Part shown: positions 18,412 to 26,123 of the stretch, one piece after another | Layout of the letters: each line of letters starts with the position of its first letter | Position numbering within the stretch: the first letter of the stretch is position 1 | Assembly (NCBI GenBank): GCA_016200225.1 | Contig: JACQFD010000039.1 | Span: 248,001-312,000 of the forward strand | Source of the DNA: Planctomycetota bacterium | Lineage (GTDB): Bacteria; Planctomycetota; UBA1135; JACQFD01 | Reading direction: 5' to 3' | DNA length: 64,000 nucleotides | Notes under the pieces: model-generated | Databases searched by the model: none | Told to the model about the DNA's origin: nothing | Seen by the model: only the letters and a program-made list of their open reading frames with translations | Made by a program: the position numbers and the translations under genes

Positions 18412-18687
18412 CTAGCGCGCGGATGCGTAACGCGGGAGTTCGCGAAGCAGGTGTTGTGTATAATTAACGAGTTTTCCCATCGACCACGGCATCACTAATA
18501 ATGCAACGGCGAGCACGGCGATCATTTTCGGGACGCTCGCGAGCGTCTGTTCGTGCACGGCCGTGACGGTTTGAATGATGGCGATGAGCAGGCCGACGGC
18601 GATCGCCGTCGCGAGCATCGGAAGGGAAACCAGAAGCGCTAATAATAATAATTCGCGGCCGAGATCGACGACGAGCGTGGGGTTCAT
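18412..18687 (-). CDS. fliQ: Flagellar export gate protein FliQ
   Basis: This 91-residue protein with two transmembrane helices matches FliQ (LLLALLVSLPMLATAIAVGLL, then IQTVTAVHEQTLASVPKM). Four FliQ copies wrap the FliP-FliR core. It lies 13 bases after fliP and seven before fliR; length is normal (about 89). Confidence 0.93.
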   Translation of the reverse strand: MNPTLVVDLGRELLLLALLVSLPMLATAIAVGLLIAIIQTVTAVHEQTLASVPKMIAVLAVALLVMPWSMGKLVNYTQHLLRELPRYASAR

Positions 18688-18700
18688 ATTATTGTAACTT

Positions 18701-19417
18701 TCAAGCCTGTACGGATTCGACGAGCGAGCGAATGACGAGATTCCAGCCGTCGACGAGGACGAATAACAATACTTTGAGCGGCGTCGAAATCATCGTCGGC
18801 GGAAGCATGAACATGCCCATCGACAGCAGGATCGCGGAGACGACGAGATCGATTAATATAAACGGAAGGAAAATTAAGAATCCCATCGTGAACGCGGTCT
18901 TGATTTCGCTGATGAGGAAGGCGGGCACGACGATGCGGAGATCGAGGTCCTCCCGCTTCTCCGGCCGCGCCGATTTCGAGATTTCGACGAAAAGCGCGAG
19001 ATCGGCGTCGCGGGTGTGATGTAATAGAAAATTCTTTAGAATCGCGCCGCCTTCCTTTCCCGCGTCGGGAAGCGACATTTTTCCCTCGGAGTACGGCGTG
19101 AACGCTTTGTCATAAATCTGATTCGCCGTCGGAGCCATGACGAACAACGTTAAAAATAACGAAAGCCCGATCATCACGGGATTCGGCGGGAGTTCCTGGA
19201 TCGCGATCGCGCGGCGGACGAACGAAAGCACGATGACGATGCGCGTGAAGCATGTTACAGAAACGAAGATTGCCGGAGCGAGCGCAAGCAGCGTCAGTAC
19301 GAGCGCGATTTCGAGACTCGCCGGGAGGCGTCCCGGATTCGAGAGCGCGTCCGTCAGCGGAATCGGCGCAGGCGATTGTTGTATGATATTCGCGAGAAAC
19401 GACATATTATTAAACAA
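18701..19417 (-). CDS. fliP: Flagellar export gate protein FliP
   Basis: This 238-residue protein carries the FliP signatures: VSVTCFTRIVIVLSFVRRAI, LPPNPVMIGLSLFLTLFVM and PAFLISEIKTAFTMGFLIFLP. FliP forms the pentameric core of the export channel. It starts at 19417, five bases after the fliO stop. The N-terminus before the first membrane helix is about 30 residues and only weakly resembles a cleaved signal. Confidence 0.95.
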   Translation of the reverse strand: MFNNMSFLANIIQQSPAPIPLTDALSNPGRLPASLEIALVLTLLALAPAIFVSVTCFTRIVIVLSFVRRAIAIQELPPNPVMIGLSLFLTLFVMAPTANQIYDKAFTPYSEGKMSLPDAGKEGGAILKNFLLHHTRDADLALFVEISKSARPEKREDLDLRIVVPAFLISEIKTAFTMGFLIFLPFILIDLVVSAILLSMGMFMLPPTMISTPLKVLLFVLVDGWNLVIRSLVESVQA

Positions 19418-19422
19418 TTAAT

Positions 19423-20064
19423 TTATAAGAGTTCGTCGACGTCTTCGTTCGCGAAAGAATCGACGGCCGCGGCGACGGGTTTCGCGAGTGGGGCGCGGCG
19501 CGGCGCGGGTTTGATTTCGCGGTCGTTTCGGCCGGAGATTCCGTTTTTCGTTAATGATTGTAAAAAGCCGCGAAACGTCGCCTGCGGCTGTTTATCGAAC
19601 AGATCCGCCGCGGGCGCGCCGCCGGTCAATTTGTTTTCGGCGGCGGCATCCTGATCGTTCATTTCGCACAATAAGGAAACATTGCCTTCGGCGATGCCGA
19701 GAATCAGAACGCGATCGTAAACGCGGGCGGCGGCGATCGATTTTTTGTTACCAAGATTCAATACGTCGATCACTTCCATCGACTTTCCGCGCGCGCGGAG
19801 GCGAAAATTAAGATTCTTGGTCTTCTTAATAACAAAAATCGCGGTGCCGCCCGTCGCGAGGATTCCAACAATTGCAATTCCGAGTTGCGCGAGCGCGCGT
19901 TCGTCGGCGGCGCCATTGCCGGTCTCCGTCTTCGCGGCGCGCGTCGTCGCGCGCGCGACGGTCGGTTCGCCGGCGGGAAACAAAAGCGGCGTCGCCAGAA
20001 ACGCGGCGAGTATTCCGAGGCCGGCGGTGGCAAGCGAAATCCAGTGGTGACGTTCGAGTTTCAC
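19423..20064 (-). CDS. fliO: Flagellar biogenesis protein FliO
   Basis: FliO supports assembly of FliP. The protein has two hydrophobic helices (SLATAGLGILAAFLATPLLF and LGIAIVGILATGGTAIFVI), followed by the FliO beta domain (NFRLRARGKSMEVIDVLNLG...VYDRVLILGIAEGNVSLL) and a low-complexity tail. The GTG at 20064 gives 213 residues. An in-frame start at 20142 would add 26 basic residues and lies inside a palindrome, so it is less likely. It is the first gene of the operon; fliM and fliN are not present upstream because hldD is divergent. Confidence 0.82.
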   Translation of the reverse strand: MKLERHHWISLATAGLGILAAFLATPLLFPAGEPTVARATTRAAKTETGNGAADERALAQLGIAIVGILATGGTAIFVIKKTKNLNFRLRARGKSMEVIDVLNLGNKKSIAAARVYDRVLILGIAEGNVSLLCEMNDQDAAAENKLTGGAPAADLFDKQPQATFRGFLQSLTKNGISGRNDREIKPAPRRAPLAKPVAAAVDSFANEDVDELL

Positions 20065-20077
20065 GCCCAGCTGCGAC

Positions 20078-20093
20078 GCACGGCGATTGCCAA
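20078..20093 (-). promoter_or_regulatory. Possible sigma-54 promoter for the flagellar operon
   Basis: The minus strand reads TTGGCAATCGCCGTGC, which has GG at 20091/20090, ten bases, then GC at 20079/20078. This GG-N10-GC spacing is the core of sigma-54 (-24/-12) promoters, and the -24 half TTGGCA matches well. Flagellar operons are often sigma-54 controlled. A start about 12 bases downstream would fall at the fliO GTG, which implies a very short leader or a later start codon, so the call is tentative. Confidence 0.33.
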
Positions 20094-20134
20094 TTGAAAT
20101 TGCCCGGTGCGACGTTCGCGTCGCGTGTCGGACC

Positions 20135-20151
20135 TGTCGCACTCTGCGACA
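20135..20151. promoter_or_regulatory. Perfect palindrome TGTCGCA-N3-TGCGACA between fliO and hldD
   Basis: Seven-base arms TGTCGCA and TGCGACA are separated by CTC. A further TGTCG lies 7 bases before the left arm (20126-20130) and can pair with the same right-hand CGACA. Such dyads are typical of dimeric activator sites. It lies 42 bases upstream of the sigma-54-like element and 72 bases before the hldD start, so it could act on either gene. Confidence 0.45.
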
Positions 20152-20222
20152 CGGGGACGCAATTCGCGACGCCGGACACGGCCTTGCCGAGGGCCGTGGC
20201 GAAGGTCATCGTGGCGCGCAGC

Positions 20223-21200
20223 ATGATCATCATTACAGGCGCCGCGGGTTTTATTGGTAGTGTTCTCGTCGCGTCGTTGAACGCCCTGGGACGCAGCGAT
20301 CTGATTCTTTCGGATCGGCTGTCCGCGAGCGATAAATGGAAGAATCTGCCGGGCAAGAGTTTTATCGAATATATCGATCACGAAGAATTATTATTAAGGC
20401 TCGAATCGGGCGATCTCGGCCGCGAAAAAATCGAGGCCGTCGTGCACATCGGCGCCCGCACCGACACGACCGAGACCGATTCCGCATTATTAATGAAGTT
20501 GAATTATGAATATTCGAGGCGCATCTGCGGATGGGCCCACCACCGTGGCGTCCGTTTTATTTATGCTTCCTCCGCGGCGGTTTATGGCGACGGCGAACTC
20601 GGATTTTCCGACGCCGACGACCTCACGCCGCGACTGCGGCCGCTGAACGGGTACGCGTTCACGAAATGGTTATTCGATCAATGGGCGATCCGCAGCGGCC
20701 TCGTCAAGCACATCGCCGGACTCCGGTTTTTTAATGTTTATGGCCCGAACGAATATCACAAAAAACGCATGGCGAGCGTCGTGTACCACGCGTTCCCGAA
20801 GGCGATCAACGAAGGCGTCGTGCAATTGTTCGAATCCGACCGATCCGGGATCGCGAACGGCGAACAGAAGCGCGATTTCGTTTATGTTAAGGATATCGCG
20901 CGCGTCGTGAATTTTTTCTTAAAGAACCATCAGGCAAACGGCATTTTCAACCTCGGCAGCGGCCGCGCGCGCGCGTTCAACGATCTCGCCGCTTCGCTGC
21001 TCAAGGCGTGCGACAAGCCCGCGTCGGGAATTAAATATTTTCCGATGCCGGCCGATCTGAAAGGTAAATATCAATATTTCACGGAAGCGGACCTGTCCCG
21101 CTTACGCGCGGCCGGCTTCGCCGAGCCGATGACCACGCTCGAATCCGGCGTCGACGACTACGTTCGCAATTATCTGCGGAAGCCAGAACCGCGGATGTGA
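20223..21200 (+). CDS. hldD: ADP-L-glycero-D-manno-heptose-6-epimerase HldD
   Basis: This 325-residue short-chain dehydrogenase/epimerase makes the ADP-L-heptose used for lipopolysaccharide inner core. It has the NADP-binding TGAAGFIGS at residues 5-13, the active-site Ser region ASSAAVYG and the catalytic pair Y144/K148 (GYAFTKW). HldD-specific segments are DTTETDSALLMKLNYEYSRR and RFFNVYGPNEYHKKRMASV. The ATG at 20223 fits the Rossmann start; the frame is open further upstream but without family sequence. It shows that the cell makes heptose-containing LPS. It is divergent from the flagellar operon. Confidence 0.94.
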   Translation: MIIITGAAGFIGSVLVASLNALGRSDLILSDRLSASDKWKNLPGKSFIEYIDHEELLLRLESGDLGREKIEAVVHIGARTDTTETDSALLMKLNYEYSRRICGWAHHRGVRFIYASSAAVYGDGELGFSDADDLTPRLRPLNGYAFTKWLFDQWAIRSGLVKHIAGLRFFNVYGPNEYHKKRMASVVYHAFPKAINEGVVQLFESDRSGIANGEQKRDFVYVKDIARVVNFFLKNHQANGIFNLGSGRARAFNDLAASLLKACDKPASGIKYFPMPADLKGKYQYFTEADLSRLRAAGFAEPMTTLESGVDDYVRNYLRKPEPRM

Positions 21201-21374
21201 ATACTGAGACGGATCGGTGAAGTATTCCTTTGCCGCGCGAATGTGGCGCGCCACTCCTGCGCCGTGAATTCGTGAAACCGTAAATGCAGCGTTCCCGCGC
21301 ACAACGGCGTCCTCTTCGCAGGCGATCCGAAGTCCAGACCGCCGACAGGGACTTGCGGACGGTTGGGTTGAAAA

Positions 21375-21393
21375 TTCGGAGTTGCACTCCGAA
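21375..21393. repeat. Short palindrome upstream of the DUF4143 ATPase
   Basis: TTCGGAGT-TGC-ACTCCGAA is a perfect inverted repeat ending 22 bases before the ATPase ATG. Its 13-base core GGAGTTGCACTCC occurs once more in reverse orientation at 61634-61646. It could be an operator or a dispersed short repeat. Confidence 0.4.
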
Positions 21394-21414
21394 ATTTCCG
21401 ATTATGCTTCAACC

Positions 21415-22587
21415 ATGATTCTCCGCACGAAGTATTCCGAACGTATCGAAGAACTCTTCGAGAATTTTCCAATTGTAGCCATCATCGGCGCGCGCCAGAT
21501 CGGGAAGACTACACTTGCGCGCGAATTTGCGCGCGAACATGGACGTAAGAACGAGCCGGCCGTTTTCTATGACCTGGAAGACCCGGAGGATAGGGCGCGC
21601 CTGCGCGAACCAAAATTAGCGTTGAGCGTGCACAAGGGGCTCGTCGTGATTGATGAAATTCAAAATCATGCGGATCTTTTTACAATTCTGAGAGTGCTCG
21701 TCGATCGGCGGCCCAACCCCGCCAGGTTCCTCATCCTTGGAAGTGCTTCGCCCGCTCTCCTTCGGCAGAGCGCCGAATCGTTGGCGGGGCGAATTGCATA
21801 CATGGAGCTTGACGGATTTGACCTCGAGGAGACCGCGTCGGATCGCAGCGAGCGGCTCTGGGTTCGAGGCGGATTTCCGCCCTCATTCATGGCGACCAGT
21901 GATTCCAACAGTTTTGAATGGCGCAAACAGTATCTTCGCACGTTTACGGAGCGCGACCTTCCAAATCTTGGAATCGCGCTCGCGCCAGACACGATGTCGC
22001 GGTTTTTACATATGTTGGCGCACTATCACGGCCAAATCTGGAATTCACTCGAATTTGCACGATCCTTCGGCGTATCGGACAAAACCATCGTTCGTTATCT
22101 TGACATTCTCTGCGCTACTTTCATGGCGAACCGCCTTCGACCTTGGTTTGAGAATATGAAGAAAAGACAGGTGAAGGCGCCTAAAATTTATTTCCGCGAT
22201 AGCGGAATTTTTCACTCGCTGCTCGGGGTCGAATCGAAGCACGATTTGTTATCACAGCCGAAATTGGGCGCTTCCTTCGAGGGATTCGCGATGCAACAAA
22301 TCATGCGCCGCCTCGGCGTCACGTGGAATGACTGTTATTTCTGGGCGCTCTACACCGGCGGCGAACTCGACTTGCTCGTCGTGCGCGGCAGACGGCGATT
22401 GGGATTTGAATTTAAACATACCGACGCGCCCGGCATCACTCCGTCCATGCGCACGGCGATGGAAGATCTCCGTCTCGCTCGGATCGACGTCATCCACGCC
22501 GGAGAACATACATTTCCATTGAGCGGCTCGATTCGCGCCGTGGCGCTATCGCGAGTATTTAAAGATATCGAGCCGTTGGGAGGGTGA
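21415..22587 (+). CDS. AAA-type ATPase with C-terminal DUF4143 domain
   Basis: This 390-residue protein belongs to the AAA_14/DUF4143 family. It has Walker A AIIGARQIGKTTLAREFA near residue 22, Walker B GLVVIDEIQ, and a sensor-like RFLILGSASP. A winged-helix-like region follows (ARSFGVSDKTIVRYLDIL), then the DUF4143 domain with GIFHSLLG and the nuclease-fold-like GELDLLVVRGRRRLGFEFK. The ELD...EFK pattern resembles a PD-(D/E)XK site. Such proteins are widespread, patchily distributed and of unknown role. An ATG 11 codons upstream is possible. It stands alone and its codon use is somewhat less GC-biased than that of its neighbours, consistent with transfer. Confidence 0.85.
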   Translation: MILRTKYSERIEELFENFPIVAIIGARQIGKTTLAREFAREHGRKNEPAVFYDLEDPEDRARLREPKLALSVHKGLVVIDEIQNHADLFTILRVLVDRRPNPARFLILGSASPALLRQSAESLAGRIAYMELDGFDLEETASDRSERLWVRGGFPPSFMATSDSNSFEWRKQYLRTFTERDLPNLGIALAPDTMSRFLHMLAHYHGQIWNSLEFARSFGVSDKTIVRYLDILCATFMANRLRPWFENMKKRQVKAPKIYFRDSGIFHSLLGVESKHDLLSQPKLGASFEGFAMQQIMRRLGVTWNDCYFWALYTGGELDLLVVRGRRRLGFEFKHTDAPGITPSMRTAMEDLRLARIDVIHAGEHTFPLSGSIRAVALSRVFKDIEPLGG

Positions 22588-22669
22588 ATTCGTACACGCG
22601 GCGGAGCATTGTTAACTTGACTTGCCTCGCCGATCTAAGGATAGCGATTTTGTACAACATTCCGCCCCC

Positions 22670-22957
22670 TCACCCGCACGCCTGTATAAATAATAATAAT
22701 TCCGCGGCGACCGCGCCGCCGTCGTCGACAACTTCCATCAACTCCCGCCCGTGTTCGTCCGAAACCACGATTTCATACTTTAAAAAATCCGCGCCGATCG
22801 ATGGTTTGCCGGACGACGCTTGGATGCGGGCGCGGAGCGATTGCCATGTTTGGGCGATTTTCGCGGCGGCGGCGGGTTTTAAAGTTAATGTATCCAATTC
22901 GAGAAGGGGTTCGCGAATGCCGGCGAAGCCGCCCGATCGTGCGATGGACAATTTCAT
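22670..22957 (-). CDS. Emfourin-like inhibitor of M4 metalloprotease
   Basis: This 95-residue protein starts MKLSIARSGGFAGIREPLLE, matching the emfourin pattern (K...R.GGF.G..R). A small alpha/beta body ends in EIVVSDEHGRELMEVVDDGG. Emfourin blocks protealysin-like peptidases and is encoded beside them, and here the gene directly follows an M4 peptidase gene on the same strand. An in-frame ATG at 22972 would add five residues. A terminator hairpin lies between the two genes, so the inhibitor may be made by read-through. Inhibition of the neighbouring enzyme is inferred. Confidence 0.75.
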   Translation of the reverse strand: MKLSIARSGGFAGIREPLLELDTLTLKPAAAAKIAQTWQSLRARIQASSGKPSIGADFLKYEIVVSDEHGRELMEVVDDGGAVAAELLLFIQACG

Positions 22958-22990
22958 GTTGGGATTATACATTTCCGCGAATGGAGATAA

Positions 22991-23029
22991 ATAAAAAAAT
23001 CGGCCGCGAGTGGGAAACCCGCGGCCGAT
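22991..23029 (-). terminator. Intrinsic terminator between the M4 peptidase and inhibitor genes
   Basis: Read on the minus strand, arms CGGCCGCG and CGCGGCCG enclose a short loop and are followed at once by ATTTTTTTATTTAT. It begins 28 bases after the M4 gene stop and ends 33 bases before the inhibitor start. Confidence 0.8.
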
Positions 23030-23056
23030 CCATGATGCATGCGAAAGCGAAGTGTA

Positions 23057-24463
23057 TTAAACTTTGAACAATTGCGCGAGTTCGTCCGTCTCCGCTTTCA
23101 TCGATTCACCGAGGCCGTTGTACTCGGGATGGCGCATCGTTCCGCAACAATTGGAGCGGTTTTGCCAGCCCTTCGCCGAATCGAGGTGCGCGTGTTTGCA
23201 CGCCTCGAGTTTCGCGCCCGCGGCGAGGTCGGCCGTGAGCGGGGTCGGCGAGACGACGACTTCGCGGAACGTGAAACGGTTGCGAATGAAATTGCGATAT
23301 TGCACCGGTTTGCCGTCCGCGTTCGCTACAATTAGCATCTGATTGACGACGTCGGCGAACGAAGCGTTCGAGGCGGGCGCCGCCTTGATCGCGCGCAACA
23401 GTAAACTACACAAATACTGCGCCGTATCATAAAGAGTCTTCGCCAGATCGGCTTTCGATGCGTTGCGTTCGAATGCATAGATATCCGCGAGTACATCGTA
23501 AATTCCGCCCGTGAAAACCTGCGAAAGGTCGTGGACTTCTGTAGTAACCTGGCTCAGTTTCAAATCGTTGTCCGCGTTGCGAAGACCGTTCGGCCTTCCG
23601 AGCGCGAGACCGAATTCCTCGGCGAGGTCCGACAGAAAATTCTTATCATGTAAATTACCTTTCGTCTGTGCGATGATGCCCTCGACCTGATCCATCTGCG
23701 AGAGTGCTACAAAAATCGCGGTCAGGTCGCCGAAGGATTCGTGGAGCGCGCCCGTCTGCGGAGTGGACGAACCCTCGATCCAGTGCGGCTTCAGCCCGTC
23801 GAGGACCGCGTGGCCCGTTTCGTGCGCGACGATATCCAACGAACGACAAGTATAAATAATCGGCGCGGGCGCCGGCGCTCCCGGTTTGTTAAAATAAAAG
23901 AATCGTAACGACTTCGTTGAACGTTGATAAAACGCGTTCATCGTGACGCCCGCGTGGGGAAACACATTGATCGGATCCACGTTGCCGCCGGTGTTCCACT
24001 GCCATTGCACGTTCGCGCCGAGCGCGCGCTGAACCATTAATCGCGTCATTGTAACAATTGAAAAACCATGCACTGAATCGAACTCCGCCGTGCCGGGAGT
24101 TTGTATAAAATCGCCGTTGGCGTTCGCGTTTACCGTCGTCATTCCTTGAATTTGCGTTCGCGAATCCTTGGGGCCGCTTTGTACAAAAAACGGTAAATAT
24201 GCTTTTCGAATGCCGATTTCTGTAACAGAGGGATCCTGCTTCCAAATCAACACGCGCGGTCCCGGGAGGAAGAAAGGCGGGAGCGGATGTGGAATCGGAA
24301 TTGGAATCGGAGACGGTCCCGGCAACGGCCCCGCCGCCTGTGAGGCGGCTTTCTTAGCATTGCGCTGGCTGACGGATTCCCGGCTGGGCGTCGGAATAAA
24401 TGACACTGGAAGCGTTACTTCGCCAATACCGCTGCCGTGCCCTTGAATGGTATCATTACTCAT
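23057..24463 (-). CDS. M4-family (thermolysin/protealysin-like) metallopeptidase
   Basis: This 468-residue zinc peptidase has the catalytic HETGH (in DIVAHETGHAVLDG) and the third ligand region GALHESFGDLTAIF. It lacks a signal peptide. The N-terminal 70 residues are an unusual Pro-rich leader (PGPSPIPIPIPHPLPPFF), short like a protealysin-type pro-region. The C-terminal half (residues about 270-440) is helical as in M4. Loss of a long propeptide, lack of a secretion signal and the adjacent emfourin-like gene all point to the protealysin-like subgroup. A strong AAGGAG precedes the start by seven bases, and an intrinsic terminator follows. Confidence 0.88.
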   Translation of the reverse strand: MSNDTIQGHGSGIGEVTLPVSFIPTPSRESVSQRNAKKAASQAAGPLPGPSPIPIPIPHPLPPFFLPGPRVLIWKQDPSVTEIGIRKAYLPFFVQSGPKDSRTQIQGMTTVNANANGDFIQTPGTAEFDSVHGFSIVTMTRLMVQRALGANVQWQWNTGGNVDPINVFPHAGVTMNAFYQRSTKSLRFFYFNKPGAPAPAPIIYTCRSLDIVAHETGHAVLDGLKPHWIEGSSTPQTGALHESFGDLTAIFVALSQMDQVEGIIAQTKGNLHDKNFLSDLAEEFGLALGRPNGLRNADNDLKLSQVTTEVHDLSQVFTGGIYDVLADIYAFERNASKADLAKTLYDTAQYLCSLLLRAIKAAPASNASFADVVNQMLIVANADGKPVQYRNFIRNRFTFREVVVSPTPLTADLAAGAKLEACKHAHLDSAKGWQNRSNCCGTMRHPEYNGLGESMKAETDELAQLFKV

Positions 24464-24476
24464 TTGTGTACTCCTT
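24464..24476 (-). promoter_or_regulatory. Strong ribosome binding site of the M4 peptidase gene
   Basis: AAGGAG at 24476-24471 (minus strand) lies seven bases before the ATG at 24463. It fixes this start and is one of few strong Shine-Dalgarno sequences in the window. Confidence 0.75.
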
Positions 24477-24637
24477 ACAAGTACTCGTTAATAAAGGCTG
24501 GGGAAACGCAACCCGCGGAGCCCGTCGCCGTGCGCGCTTCGGAACGCTCTCCGCGGTGCTTTCGAATTGAATCGCGTCCGCGCGAAGACCGAACACCGAA
24601 CCTTGTGAATCCGTTGCGAAGGACTCTCCGGCGGGGG

Positions 24638-26122
24638 CTATTTCTTATGATGAACGGCGGTCGCGGCCCGCAGGCGCTTCCATTTTTCATTAGTGTCCGC
24701 GGGTTTGGAAGCCGATTCGTCCGCGATGCCGCACCGCGCGAGGGCCGCATCGAGCGCGCGTTCAAGAACCGCGGGATCGGCGTGCGCCGCGAACGGTTCC
24801 ATTTGTAATAACGAGTCCGCGACGGCGAACGCGTCGGTTTCGGGAATCATTATTAACGCTTGAATACACAATAACGCCGCGTCCGGCGAGGGTGCGGCGC
24901 CGTCCGGGAGACTCCTTGTTAAAAATTCGCGCAGTCTTGGCGCCATCGAAACCTCCGGCCTGGCCGCGAGTCCGCGCGCGGCGGCGACGCGGACTTCGAT
25001 GCGCGGGTCATCCGCGAATTGATATAACACAGGGCGCGCCTCGGGCGCGCCGATGCGTCCCAATGCAACCAATACTTCGGCGGGATGTTCGGGGTCGCCG
25101 GTCATCGTTAATAAAACGGGCGTCGCCGCCCGCGCGACCGGGCCGAGAATTCCGAGCACTTCCATCGCGCGGACGCGCATGTAAACCGACGCGTCGTGCA
25201 ACGCTACAATAAGCGCGGGGACGCCCGCCGCGCCCGACATCGATAATATAAATCGCGCGTCGTCGACCGCGCGGAGATCGGCGCCGCCGATGCGCGCGAC
25301 AACGCGCGCCATCGCAATTTCGAGGCTCGGATCGTTAACTAATGGTTCCGATGAAACGCGGCCGGTTTCGAACCAGCGCCGCTGCGCGACGGCGAGGGCC
25401 GCGTCGAATTGTTCCATTTCCGCGTCTTCGGCAATCGCGATGCCCTCGTTCGCTAAAATAAATTTGATACTAACGATGCAGGGCTCCAATTCGCCGCGAT
25501 GGATCAATTCGCGAAGTCCGCCGACTCCCGCGAGCGCGCCGAGGCGGCAGAGCGCGACCGCGAGGGCGGCGCAGACTTCGGTCGACGTTTCATAACGAAG
25601 TCGTAATGTTAATTCCGGTATCGCGGAGCGCTCGCCGAGTTCGCCGACGGCGGCGGCCGCGGCCGCGCGGACCGCAGGCTCCTTCGCGCGCGTCGCGAGA
25701 TCGGCCGCCGCTTTAACCGCCGCGGGAAGTGTGAATCCGAATGAATGTTTATAAAGTGCGAGCAACCCCGCTGCGCCGGCGCGGGCCGACGTGCCGATCT
25801 CCTCGGTATCGATATATTGAATGATATCCTCAATACCGACGCGTCCCATGCCGACGAGCGACTGTCGCGCCGCGGTTCTTACAGTTCCAGACTTGACCAG
25901 CAAAGCCGATTCGATCCAATCGCGCGATTGTGTATATTGTGTGCCACGCACTGACGTTTCGCCTAAAATTTCGCCGCGGCGCCGCTCCAGCGATTGAATA
26001 TATTCCGCCACCGCATTTCCATAAACGATCGCGGGCGCGGCGCGGCTGCCACAGCCGCCCACGAAAACGGGCACTGCGGCGGTCGGCATCATCGCGAACA
26101 GGACGGCAAAGCGCGGGCGCAT
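24638..26122 (-). CDS. HEAT-repeat lipoprotein downstream of the iron ABC operon
   Basis: This 494-residue protein has a signal peptide with lipobox (AAVPVFVGGC) and then tandem helical HEAT-like repeats for most of its length (for example KEPAVRAAAAAAVGELGERS, DASVYMRVRAMEVLGILGPV, DPRIEVRVAAARGLAARPEV). Such proteins are scaffolds for protein binding. It starts one base after the pentaheme cytochrome gene stop and so belongs to the same operon. A role as a docking partner for the cytochrome or importer is inferred. Confidence 0.75.
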   Translation of the reverse strand: MRPRFAVLFAMMPTAAVPVFVGGCGSRAAPAIVYGNAVAEYIQSLERRRGEILGETSVRGTQYTQSRDWIESALLVKSGTVRTAARQSLVGMGRVGIEDIIQYIDTEEIGTSARAGAAGLLALYKHSFGFTLPAAVKAAADLATRAKEPAVRAAAAAAVGELGERSAIPELTLRLRYETSTEVCAALAVALCRLGALAGVGGLRELIHRGELEPCIVSIKFILANEGIAIAEDAEMEQFDAALAVAQRRWFETGRVSSEPLVNDPSLEIAMARVVARIGGADLRAVDDARFILSMSGAAGVPALIVALHDASVYMRVRAMEVLGILGPVARAATPVLLTMTGDPEHPAEVLVALGRIGAPEARPVLYQFADDPRIEVRVAAARGLAARPEVSMAPRLREFLTRSLPDGAAPSPDAALLCIQALIMIPETDAFAVADSLLQMEPFAAHADPAVLERALDAALARCGIADESASKPADTNEKWKRLRAATAVHHKK

Positions 26123-26123
26123 G

